Source: Pseudomonadota bacterium
GTDB lineage: Bacteria; Pseudomonadota; Gammaproteobacteria; Xanthomonadales; Xanthomonadaceae
Direction of reading: 5' to 3'
DNA: 10,862 bases
Assembly (NCBI GenBank): GCA_023423675.1
Contig: JAFAFD010000454.1
Location: forward strand, 1-10,862
In this document: in pieces, positions 1-6,078 of the stretch
Position numbering within the stretch: the first letter of the stretch is position 1
Layout: the number at the start of each line of letters is the position of its first letter
Translations under genes and position numbers: made by a program
The notes under the pieces: generated by a model
Told to the model about the DNA's origin: nothing
What the model saw: the letters and a program-made list of their open reading frames with translations, nothing else
Database searches by the model: none

Positions 1-1
1 G

Positions 2-502
2 GCCAGCTCGAAGATCAACACCGGCCTGCCGTTCTTCGACCACATGCTGGACCAGATCGGCCGCCACGGCGGTTTTACGCTGGAAGTGGAAGCCAAGGGC
101 GACCTGCACATCGATGAGCACCACACCGTCGAGGACACTGGCCTTGCGCTGGGCCAGGCGCTGCGTGAAGCGCTGGGCGACAAGCGCGGCATCGGTCGTT
201 ATGGCTTCACCTTGCCGATGGATGAAACCCTGGCCAGCGCCGCGCTGGATTTCAGCGGCCGCCCGTATTTCGTGTTCGAAGGCGAGTTCAAGCGCGAGCG
301 CGTAGGCGACATGCCGACCGAGCTGGTGCCGCACTTCTTCCGTTCGCTGTGCGATGCCAGCGGCCTGAACCTCAACCTGCAGGTGCGCGGCGACAACGAC
401 CACCACAAGGTGGAAGCCTGCTTCAAGGCGCTGGCACGTGCACTGCGCCCGGCGCTGGCCCGACAGGGCACCGCGCTGCCGACCACCAAGGGGGCGCTGT
501 GA
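2..502 (+). CDS. hisB: Imidazoleglycerol-phosphate dehydratase (HisB, C-terminal part; 5' end outside window)
   Basis: The reading frame is open from the first bases and gives 166 residues before TGA, so the gene starts upstream of the window. The visible part is the dehydratase domain, which converts imidazoleglycerol phosphate to imidazoleacetol phosphate using metal-bound histidines. The family motifs are present in order: FFDHMLDQ near the left edge, DEHHTVED (113-136) and [10 protein letters not shown] (389-418). These supply the repeated His/Glu/Asp metal ligands of the two half-domains. In gammaproteobacteria HisB is usually fused to an N-terminal HAD histidinol-phosphatase; that half would lie upstream and cannot be confirmed here. 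The stop overlaps the GTG start of hisH (GTGA), indicating translational coupling in the his operon. Identification is very secure; the bifunctional nature is inferred from the lineage. Confidence 0.97.
   Translation, partial: ASSKINTGLPFFDHMLDQIGRHGGFTLEVEAKGDLHIDEHHTVEDTGLALGQALREALGDKRGIGRYGFTLPMDETLASAALDFSGRPYFVFEGEFKRERVGDMPTELVPHFFRSLCDASGLNLNLQVRGDNDHHKVEACFKALARALRPALARQGTALPTTKGAL
488..494 (+). promoter_or_regulatory. Ribosome-binding site that fixes the hisH GTG start
   Basis: The purine run AAGGGGG lies inside the last codons of hisB and ends 4 nt before the GTG at 499. Together with the GTGA stop/start overlap it supports GTG 499 as the hisH start over any upstream codon in the same frame. 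Confidence 0.6.
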
Positions 503-1101
503 GCGAGGTTGCACTGATCGATGCCGGCGGTGCCAACCTCGGTTCGGTGCGCTATGCGCTGGAGCGACTGGGCGCGAATGTGCGCCTGGTACGCGATGCC
601 GAGGGCCTGGTCGGCGCACAGCGGGTGATCCTGCCCGGCGTCGGTGCGGCAGCACCGGGCATGCAGCGCCTGCATGCGCAGGGCCTGGTTGAACCGCTGC
701 GCCGCCTGGAGGTGCCGGTGATGGGCATCTGCCTGGGAATGCAGCTGCTGTTCGAGCGCTCCGAAGAGACCGGCGTGGATGCGCTGGGCCTGATTACCGG
801 CACGGTGCGCAAGCTGGGGCCGGCCTGTGGCATCCGCGTGCCGCACATGGGCTGGAACCGGCTGCTGGCGCTGCGCCCGTCGCTGCTGCTGCAGGGCGTG
901 CCGGACCGTTCCAGCGCGTACTTCGTACACAGCTATGCCGCGCCGCTGAACGCCCACACCGTCGCCGCCTGCGACCACGGCGGCCTGTTCACCGCCGTGA
1001 TCGAGCAGGGCCGCTATTTCGGCGCCCAGTTCCACCCCGAGCGTTCCGGCGATACCGGTTCGCTGATGCTGCGCAATTTCCTCGAGGGCACTGCTGCATG
1101 A
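499..1101 (+). CDS. hisH: Imidazole glycerol phosphate synthase, glutamine amidotransferase subunit HisH
   Basis: This 200-residue class I glutamine amidotransferase hydrolyses glutamine and passes ammonia to HisF in the cytoplasmic IGP synthase heterodimer. The catalytic triad is complete: Cys78 in GICLGMQLL, then His179 and Glu181 in QFHPERSG. The oxyanion-strand motif PGVG (46-49) and the interface motif PHMGWN (115-120) are also present. The GTG at 499 is chosen as start because it begins the family's usual N-terminus (a short lead into [17 protein letters not shown]), has an AAGGGGG ribosome-binding sequence 4 nt upstream, and overlaps the hisB stop as GTGA. The longer open frame to its left has no HisH-like sequence. 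The stop overlaps the hisA start as ATGA. The length is typical for the family and no key residue is missing. Confidence 0.97.
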   Translation: MSEVALIDAGGANLGSVRYALERLGANVRLVRDAEGLVGAQRVILPGVGAAAPGMQRLHAQGLVEPLRRLEVPVMGICLGMQLLFERSEETGVDALGLITGTVRKLGPACGIRVPHMGWNRLLALRPSLLLQGVPDRSSAYFVHSYAAPLNAHTVAACDHGGLFTAVIEQGRYFGAQFHPERSGDTGSLMLRNFLEGTAA

Positions 1102-1832
1102 GTTTCACCGTCTACCCCGCACTGGATATCCGCGAAGGCCGCGTGGTGCGCCTGCGCCAGGGCGACTACGCGCAGGAAACCTCCTACGGCGACGATCCGC
1201 TGCCGCGCGCGCAGGCGTTTGCCGCGCAGGGCGCGCAGTGGATGCACCTGGTCGACCTGGACGCTGCACGCGCCGGCGGCTACACCCTGGCCCCGCTGCT
1301 GGCGTCGATCCGCCAGAACACCCCGCTGCAGGTGCAGACCGGTGGCGGCGTGCGTGGCCGTGATGACGTGGCGCGCATCCTCGATGCCGGTGCCAACCGG
1401 GTGGTGGTCGGCTCGCTGGCCGTGCGCCGCCCCGACGAAGTGCTGGGCTGGCTGGATGAGTTCGGCGCCGAACGCATCACCATTGCCCTGGACGCTCGCC
1501 AGGGCGCGCGGGGCCAGTGGCAGCTGCCGGTGCACGGCTGGACCGAGAATGCCGGGGTGACCCTGGACGACCTGGCCCAGCGCTACGCGCGCGCCGGCAT
1601 GCGCCACCTCCTGTGCACCGACATCGCACGCGACGGCATGCTGGCCGGCCCCAACATCAGCCTGTACACGCACCTGTCGGCCTTGCTGCCGGGCGTGGCC
1701 GTGCAGGCGTCCGGTGGCATCCGCGACGTGGCCGACGTGGCCGAAGCACGCGCTGCCGGCTGCGGCGGTGCCATCCTCGGCAAGGCGCTGCTGGAACAGC
1801 GCATGGACCTGGGCGAGGCACTGGCATGTTGA
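1098..1832 (+). CDS. hisA: ProFAR isomerase HisA (phosphoribosylformimino-5-aminoimidazole carboxamide ribotide isomerase)
   Basis: HisA carries out the Amadori rearrangement of ProFAR to PRFAR, the substrate of HisF/HisH. The 244-residue product is a single TIM barrel. Its N-terminal strand is [15 protein letters not shown], with the first catalytic Asp at residue 10. The second catalytic Asp is in IALDAR (residue 132). The phosphate-binding glycine segments are TGGGVR (81-86) and ASGGIRD (204-210), and the conserved [13 protein letters not shown] loop spans 174-186. The length is normal. The gene starts at ATG 1098 in an ATGA overlap with the hisH stop and overlaps hisF by 7 bp, so it is a coupled operon member. 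It is separated from the related barrel HisF by the LDAR and TDIARDG signatures, which HisF lacks. Confidence 0.97.
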   Translation: MSFTVYPALDIREGRVVRLRQGDYAQETSYGDDPLPRAQAFAAQGAQWMHLVDLDAARAGGYTLAPLLASIRQNTPLQVQTGGGVRGRDDVARILDAGANRVVVGSLAVRRPDEVLGWLDEFGAERITIALDARQGARGQWQLPVHGWTENAGVTLDDLAQRYARAGMRHLLCTDIARDGMLAGPNISLYTHLSALLPGVAVQASGGIRDVADVAEARAAGCGGAILGKALLEQRMDLGEALAC

Positions 1833-2602
1833 GCCGTCGCATCATTCCCTGCCTGGACGTGCGCGATGGCCGCGTGGTCAAGGGCGTGCGCTTCCGCGAC
1901 CACGTCGACATGGGCGACATCGCCGAGCTGGCCCAGCGCTACCGCGACCAGGGCGCCGACGAGTTGGTGTTCTATGACATCGGCGCCAGCCCCGAGGCAC
2001 GCTCGGTGGACGTGGCTTGGATCGAGCGCATCGCGCGCCTGATCGACATCCCGTTCTGCGTGGCCGGTGGCATCGACAGCGTGGATACCGCGCGCCGGGT
2101 CCTGTTTGCCGGTGCGGACAAGGTGTCGATCAACTCGCCCGCGCTGGGTCGCCCGGAACTGATCACTGAACTGGCCGAAGAGTTCGGCGTGCAGTGCGTG
2201 GTGGTCGGCGTCGATTCGGTGCGCGAGGACGATGGCCAGTGGCGCGTGCGTCGCTTCACCGGTGACCCGAACAAGACCCAGGCCGTGCCGCTGCGCACGC
2301 TGGACTGGATCGTCGAGGCGCAGCGCCTCGGTGCCGGTGAGATCGTGCTGAACTGCATGGACAGCGACGGTGTGCGCCGTGGCTACGATGTGGAGCAGCT
2401 GCGCCAGGCCCGTGCGCTGTGCAACGTTCCTCTCATCGCCTCTGGCGGCGCCGGTGCGATGGAGCATTTCGCCCAGGCCTTCGACCAGGCCGACGTGGAC
2501 GGCGCGCTGGCTGCCAGCGTGTTCCACAGCGGCGCCATCGCCATTGCAGATTTGAAGCGCTACCTGCGCGAACAGCAGATCGAGGTTCGAGATGTCTATT
2601 GA
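1826..2602 (+). CDS. hisF: Imidazole glycerol phosphate synthase, cyclase subunit HisF
   Basis: HisF takes PRFAR and ammonia delivered by HisH to form imidazoleglycerol phosphate and AICAR, the latter feeding back to purine synthesis. The 258-residue barrel begins [20 protein letters not shown]. The catalytic pair falls at Asp11 and Asp130, the same numbering as the well-studied Thermotoga enzyme. Phosphate-site motifs AGGID (80-84), NSPAL (103-107) and [11 protein letters not shown] (205-215) are present, as is the [13 protein letters not shown] loop (176-188). ATG 1826 was chosen because it begins the canonical N-terminus; the open frame further left is antisense-like noise within hisA. It overlaps hisA by 7 bp and hisIE by 11 bp. 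All features are standard. Confidence 0.97.
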   Translation: MLSRRIIPCLDVRDGRVVKGVRFRDHVDMGDIAELAQRYRDQGADELVFYDIGASPEARSVDVAWIERIARLIDIPFCVAGGIDSVDTARRVLFAGADKVSINSPALGRPELITELAEEFGVQCVVVGVDSVREDDGQWRVRRFTGDPNKTQAVPLRTLDWIVEAQRLGAGEIVLNCMDSDGVRRGYDVEQLRQARALCNVPLIASGGAGAMEHFAQAFDQADVDGALAASVFHSGAIAIADLKRYLREQQIEVRDVY

Positions 2603-3281
2603 AGTACGCCCGTCGGCGCAGGCGCTGGAATCGCTGGACTGGGCAAAGGGCGATGGCCTGCTGCCGGCAGTGGTCCAAGATGCCGACACCCTGCAGGTGC
2701 TGATGCTGGGCTATGTCAACGCCGAGTCGCTGCACATCACCCAGGTGGCCGGGCACATGACCTTCTACAGCCGCAGCAAGCAGCGCCTGTGGACCAAGGG
2801 CGAGCAGTCCGGCCACGTGCTGGCGGTGCAGTCGATCAGCGTGGACTGCGATGCCGACACCGTGCTGGTGCTGGCACGTCCGGCCGGCCCGACCTGCCAT
2901 ACCGGTGCTGAAAGCTGCTTCGATGGTGCGCCGAAGGACTTCCTGGGCGGCCTGGGCCAGCTGGTGGCCGTGCGCGAAGCGCAGCGTCCGCCGGGCAGCT
3001 ACACCACCTCGCTGTTCGAAGGTGGCATCCGCCGCATCGCGCAGAAGGTGGGCGAGGAGGGCGTGGAAACCGCGCTGGCTGCGGTGGCGCAGGACGACGA
3101 GGCCCTGCTGGGCGAATCGGCCGACCTGCTGTATCACCTGCTGGTGCTGCTGCGCGCACGCGGGCTGTCGCTGCAGGACGCGCGCGATGTTCTGGAAATG
3201 CGCCATCGTTCAACAAGGTGTGCGGACCAACGGTCCGCACCTACAATAGGGCGTCTTCTTTTTCCCGGACCGCCCCCATGA
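2592..3281 (+). CDS. hisIE: Bifunctional phosphoribosyl-AMP cyclohydrolase / phosphoribosyl-ATP pyrophosphatase HisIE, with an unusual C-terminal extension
   Basis: The N-terminal HisI domain (about 1-115) opens the purine ring of PR-AMP. It has [18 protein letters not shown] (58-75), the Asp cluster DCDAD (85-89), and Cys86, Cys102 and Cys109 with the 16- and 7-residue spacing of the family's zinc site. The C-terminal HisE domain (about 120-206) removes pyrophosphate from PR-ATP; it shows [10 protein letters not shown] (151-160) and [13 protein letters not shown] (175-187), holding the acidic Mg ligands. Bacterial HisIE proteins normally end just after a sequence like LRKRH (E. coli LRKRHQ, 203 aa), matching LEMRHR at 201-206 here. 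This protein continues for 23 residues (207-229) encoded by a REP-like palindrome and intergenic DNA, and stops at TGA 3279-3281. A GAGG ribosome-binding site lies 6 nt before ATG 2592. It overlaps hisF by 11 bp and the next gene by 4 bp. Confidence 0.95.
   Translation: MSIEVRPSAQALESLDWAKGDGLLPAVVQDADTLQVLMLGYVNAESLHITQVAGHMTFYSRSKQRLWTKGEQSGHVLAVQSISVDCDADTVLVLARPAGPTCHTGAESCFDGAPKDFLGGLGQLVAVREAQRPPGSYTTSLFEGGIRRIAQKVGEEGVETALAAVAQDDEALLGESADLLYHLLVLLRARGLSLQDARDVLEMRHRSTRCADQRSAPTIGRLLFPGPPP
3217..3244 (-). repeat. REP/SMAG-like palindromic element inside the 3' end of hisIE
   Basis: A perfect 9-bp inverted repeat, GTGCGGACC (3220-3228) and GGTCCGCAC (3232-3240), with a 3-nt loop can form a strong hairpin. 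Read on the minus strand the element begins with GTAG (3244-3241) directly followed by the stem. This is the layout of the GTAG-headed palindromes (SMAG elements) that are abundant in Stenotrophomonas maltophilia intergenic DNA. Here it is translated as part of HisIE (residues 209-218). There is no T-run directly after the stem, so a role as intrinsic terminator is uncertain. SMAG assignment is inference from layout; family membership would need a genome-wide count. Confidence 0.7.
3242..3247 (+). promoter_or_regulatory. Possible -10 box for the phosphoesterase gene
   Basis: TACAAT matches five of six positions of the sigma70 -10 consensus and lies 30 nt before the ATG at 3278. No convincing -35 hexamer is seen 16-18 nt upstream, where the REP stem sits. 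The box overlaps the GTAG head of the repeat, so the repeat insertion may have helped create it. Low confidence as a working promoter. Confidence 0.3.
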
Positions 3282-4867
3282 AACTGCCCGCCGCCTGGCT
3301 GTGCTGCCTGTTGCTGACTTCGCCGGCCTGGGCCGCCGACACGGTGGTCAGTGGCAAGGTCTATCTCGAACGCGACGGCAGGCCCGGGCGCGGCGCGACC
3401 GATCCGGGCCTGGCCGGGGTGCAGGTCTCCAACGGCGAGACCATCGTCAAGACCGCGGCCGACGGCAGCTACAGCCTGCCGGTGCGCGACGGGCAGACCG
3501 TGTTCGTCATCAAGCCCGATGCCTACAGCTTCCCGAAGGCGGCCGACGGCCTGCCGACGTTCTGGCGCCACTACCGCCCGAACGGTTCGCCGGCCCTGAA
3601 GTACGGCGGCATCGCCGCCACCGGCGCGGCCGACCGTGGCTGGGATTTCGCCCTGCAGTCCGATCGCCATGACAGCCGCCGCGGCTTCCAGATGCTGGTC
3701 TTCACCGATTCGCAGACGGCCAGCCTGAAGGACATCGGCTACTACCAGCAGTCCATCGTGGCGCCGCTGGTGGGCCAGACCAAGGCACGCCTGGGCACCA
3801 CCCTGGGCGACATTGTCAACGACGACCTGAGCCTGTACCCGGCCATCAACAAGGTCACCACCGGACTGGGCGTGCCGTGGTTCCATGTGCCGGGCAACCA
3901 CGACCTGGATTTCGATGCCGCCAACGACGACCACTCGCTGGACAGCTGGCGCAACATCTACGGCCCGGACACCTACGCGGTGGAAGAGGGCGGTGCCAGC
4001 TTCGTGTTCCTCGATGACGTGGTCTACGACCCCAACGCCAAGCCGAAGTACGTCGGCGGCCTGCGCGAGGACCAGTTCGCCTTCCTGGCCGGCTACCTGA
4101 AGGGCCTGCGCAAGGACCGCTTGCTGGTACTGGGCATGCACATCCCGCTGTTCGACGCTGCGCCGGGTCGCGAGACCTTCCGCCACCCCGACCGCCAGCG
4201 CCTGTTCGACCTGCTCAAGGACTTCCGCAACGTGCTGGTGCTGAGCGGCCACAGCCACACCCAGCAGCACGTCTACCACGGCAAGGCCGAGGGCTGGCAG
4301 GGTGAGAAGCCGCTGCACGAATACAACGTCGGTGCCAACTGCGGCGCGTTCTGGTCGGGCGTAAAGAATGCCGCGGGCGTGCCGGACAGCACCATGAGCG
4401 ATGGCACGCCGAAGGGCTACGCGTTGTTGGACGTGGCCGGCAACGGCAGCTACCGCCTGCAGTACCGCGTGGCCGGTGCCCCGGCCAGCGACCAGATCGG
4501 CCTGCATGCGCCGAGGGTGCTGCGCCAGGGTGCCTACCCGGCATGGGGCGTGTACGCCAACGTGTACATGGGCGAGGACACCAGCGTGGTCGAGTTCCGT
4601 GTCGACGGCGGCGCCTGGCAGCCGATGAAGCAGGTCAGCCAGCCTGACCCGCGCCTGCTGGTGGAGAACGTGGCCGATGACACGGCCGACGCCCTGCGCG
4701 GCTATGATCGTTCGCCGGAAGCCACCGCATCGCCGCATCTGTGGCGTGGCGCGCTGCCGACCAACCTCGAGGTGGGCAGCCACAAGGTCGAGGTGCGCTC
4801 GACCCAGCCCGATGGCGCGGTGTTCACCGCTACCACCCGCTACAGCCTGCAGACGGCCCAGCCCTGA
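3278..4867 (+). CDS. Secreted calcineurin-like metallophosphoesterase (MetallophosN - catalytic - MetallophosC architecture)
   Basis: The 529-residue product begins with a Sec signal peptide, [19 protein letters not shown], with likely cleavage after residue 19, so it should act in the periplasm or outside the cell. Residues about 23-85 form a carboxypeptidase-regulatory-like beta-sandwich (GVQVSNGETIVKTAADGSYS). The catalytic domain (about 137-350) has TDSQ (143-146), GDIVND (177-182), GNHD (206-209), GMHIPLF (286-292) and SGHSH (323-327), the two-metal motifs of calcineurin-like phosphoesterases. The first motif is D-x-Q rather than the common D-x-H. Residues about 375-525 form a beta-rich C-terminal domain. 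The layout matches the MetallophosN/MetallophosC families, whose substrates are mostly unknown. ATG 3278 overlaps the hisIE stop as ATGA and has no clear ribosome-binding site, so translation may depend on hisIE. A function in histidine synthesis is unlikely. Confidence 0.9.
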   Translation: MKLPAAWLCCLLLTSPAWAADTVVSGKVYLERDGRPGRGATDPGLAGVQVSNGETIVKTAADGSYSLPVRDGQTVFVIKPDAYSFPKAADGLPTFWRHYRPNGSPALKYGGIAATGAADRGWDFALQSDRHDSRRGFQMLVFTDSQTASLKDIGYYQQSIVAPLVGQTKARLGTTLGDIVNDDLSLYPAINKVTTGLGVPWFHVPGNHDLDFDAANDDHSLDSWRNIYGPDTYAVEEGGASFVFLDDVVYDPNAKPKYVGGLREDQFAFLAGYLKGLRKDRLLVLGMHIPLFDAAPGRETFRHPDRQRLFDLLKDFRNVLVLSGHSHTQQHVYHGKAEGWQGEKPLHEYNVGANCGAFWSGVKNAAGVPDSTMSDGTPKGYALLDVAGNGSYRLQYRVAGAPASDQIGLHAPRVLRQGAYPAWGVYANVYMGEDTSVVEFRVDGGAWQPMKQVSQPDPRLLVENVADDTADALRGYDRSPEATASPHLWRGALPTNLEVGSHKVEVRSTQPDGAVFTATTRYSLQTAQP

Positions 4868-4878
4868 TCCAGGCCGGT

Positions 4879-4903
4879 CCGGGTGCAGGTTCGCTGCACC
4901 CGG
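4879..4903 (+). terminator. GC-rich hairpin after the phosphoesterase gene (possible terminator)
   Basis: CCGGGTGCAG (4879-4888) pairs perfectly with CTGCACCCGG (4894-4903) around a 5-nt loop GTTCG, starting 12 nt after the stop codon. The 10-bp stem would be very stable. No T-tract follows (GGTCCCGCAGCG), so it is not a classical intrinsic terminator; it may still cause pausing, Rho-dependent ending or 3' end protection. Confidence 0.45.
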
Positions 4904-4914
4904 GTCCCGCAGCG

Positions 4915-4943
4915 TTGGCAAAGGGCGTTCAATGCCTGAGAAT
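4915..4943 (+). promoter_or_regulatory. Candidate sigma70 promoter for the glucokinase operon
   Basis: TTGGCA (4915-4920, five of six matches to TTGACA) is separated by 17 nt from GAGAAT (4938-4943, four of six matches to TATAAT). The predicted transcription start is near 4950, about 26 nt before the GTG at 4976. The pair lies just downstream of the hairpin that follows the phosphoesterase gene, which fits a new transcription unit starting here. The match is by eye only. Confidence 0.4.
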
Positions 4944-4965
4944 CGACACGATTCAATCGATTCAA
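4940..4965 (+). promoter_or_regulatory. Operator-like repeat cluster before glucokinase
   Basis: GAATCG (4940-4945) and CGATTC (4949-4954) form a perfect inverted repeat with a 3-nt spacer. CGATTCAA then occurs twice with a 9-nt period (4949-4956 and 4958-4965). The cluster overlaps the candidate -10 box and predicted transcription start, the usual place for a repressor site. It is also AT-richer than its surroundings. No regulator gene is present in the window and the protein that would bind is unknown. Confidence 0.35.
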
Positions 4966-4975
4966 GCAGGCCAGT

Positions 4976-6019
4976 GTGAACGTTGCAGCAGCGTCCCCGG
5001 TACTTTCCGATCTGGCCAGCCCTTCCGCTGGCAGCGGTACCCCCCACGGCAATGATCCGCGCAGCCTGGTGGTGGCCGACGTCGGCGGCACCTTCGCCCG
5101 CCTGGCCCTGGCCGAGACCACGCTTGGGCAGACCCCGCGACTGGGCAGCTACCGCACCTACGCCTGCGCCGATCACCCGAGCCTGGCCGCGATCCTCGCC
5201 GATTTCACTGCCAGCCTCGGTCAGCCGGTCAGCACGGCCGTGGTGGCGATTGCCGGTCTGCTCGATGGCGATGTGCTGATCAACGCCAACCTGCCGTGGA
5301 CGGTCTCGCTGTCGACCACCCGCGCGCAGTCCGGGCTGCAGGAACTGCAGCTGATCAACGATTTTGAAGCGGTGGCGCTGGCCATTCCCTACCTGCAGGC
5401 CGACACCCTGGTGCCGTTGAATGGCGATGCCGATCCGGCGCAGGCGTTCCCGGCGCTGGTGCTGGGCGCCGGCACCGGCCTGGGCGCCGCGCTGCGCTTT
5501 GCCGATGGCGACCGCCCGGTGCTGGCCAGCGAACTCGGCCACGCGGCGCTGGGCGCCGGCAACGCGCTGGAGCTGCAGGTGCTGGGTCAGCTGCTGCAGC
5601 GTTGGCCGCACGTGGACAACGAACGAGTGCTGTCCGGCAGTGGCCTGATGAATCTTTACCCGTGCCTGTGCGAACTGCGCGGCGCGACCCCGCAGTGGCA
5701 CAGCACCGAGGCGCTGATCGGCGCTGCGCGCAGTGGCGAGGATCCGCTGGCCGTGGAAACCCTGCAGGTGTTCTGCGCGTGGCTGGGCAGCCTGGCCGGT
5801 GACGCGGCGATTGCCGTGGGCGCGCGCTCGGTCTATCTGGCCGGCGGCATCTCCGCGCACGTGCAGGATTTCCTCGCCGATGGCCGTTTCCGCGAGCGCT
5901 TCCTCAACAAGGGCGTGCTGACCGACGTGCTGCGCCAGATGCCGGTGTGGCGCGTCGAGCACGGGCAGCTGGGCGTACTCGGCGCGGCGGTCTGGCACGC
6001 GGCACGCACGCCGGCATAA
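4976..6019 (+). CDS. glk: Glucokinase (Glk family) with a Ser/Ala/Pro-rich N-terminal extension
   Basis: The product phosphorylates glucose, with ATP, to glucose 6-phosphate in the cytoplasm. Motifs of the bacterial glucokinase family (not ROK) are present: the phosphate loop DVGGTFARLAL (35-45), LINDFEA (126-132) containing the catalytic Asp129, GAGTGLG (164-170), SELGHA (185-190) whose Glu/His contact sugar, and YLAGGI (287-292). The length is 347 residues against about 320 for E. coli Glk. The excess is an N-terminal stretch of about 30 residues, low in complexity, before the first beta strand. GTG 4976 is the start offered by the frame, with CAGG 5 nt upstream as a weak ribosome-binding site; no in-frame ATG lies nearer the domain. 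The neighbour 59 nt downstream is a glycosylasparaginase, so it is probably the first gene of a sugar-related operon. Activity on N-acetylglucosamine is possible but not shown. Confidence 0.9.
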   Translation: MNVAAASPVLSDLASPSAGSGTPHGNDPRSLVVADVGGTFARLALAETTLGQTPRLGSYRTYACADHPSLAAILADFTASLGQPVSTAVVAIAGLLDGDVLINANLPWTVSLSTTRAQSGLQELQLINDFEAVALAIPYLQADTLVPLNGDADPAQAFPALVLGAGTGLGAALRFADGDRPVLASELGHAALGAGNALELQVLGQLLQRWPHVDNERVLSGSGLMNLYPCLCELRGATPQWHSTEALIGAARSGEDPLAVETLQVFCAWLGSLAGDAAIAVGARSVYLAGGISAHVQDFLADGRFRERFLNKGVLTDVLRQMPVWRVEHGQLGVLGAAVWHAARTPA

Positions 6020-6032
6020 GAACAACAGCAAG

Positions 6033-6046
6033 GGCTGCCGGCAGCC
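6033..6046. repeat. 14-nt perfect palindrome between glk and the asparaginase gene
   Basis: GGCTGCCGGCAGCC is its own reverse complement and lies 13 nt after the glk stop. As RNA it could form a short GGCTG/CAGCC stem with a CCGG loop. There is no T-run, so read-through into the next gene is expected. It may be chance in such GC-rich DNA. Confidence 0.3.
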
Positions 6047-6068
6047 TGCCGACGGCCGAACGGACGAC

Positions 6069-6073
6069 GGAGG
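6069..6073 (+). promoter_or_regulatory. Strong ribosome-binding site fixing the asparaginase start
   Basis: GGAGG ends 5 nt before ATG 6079 and is the strongest Shine-Dalgarno sequence in the window. It supports ATG 6079 over any upstream in-frame codon, all of which lie within glk. This start also gives an intact Tat signal peptide. Confidence 0.75.
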
Positions 6074-6078
6074 CGGAC

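Noticed and set aside
499..502. His operon stop/start overlaps considered as a possible unusual recoding signal
   Set aside because: Overlaps of 4-11 bp with in-frame starts and nearby ribosome-binding sites are ordinary translational coupling. All his products have normal frames apart from the HisIE tail.
1583..2689. A long minus-strand frame across hisA, hisF and hisIE
   Set aside because: It crosses three well-identified his genes on the other strand, has a His/Ala/Arg-rich translation typical of antisense GC-rich DNA, and shows no domain.
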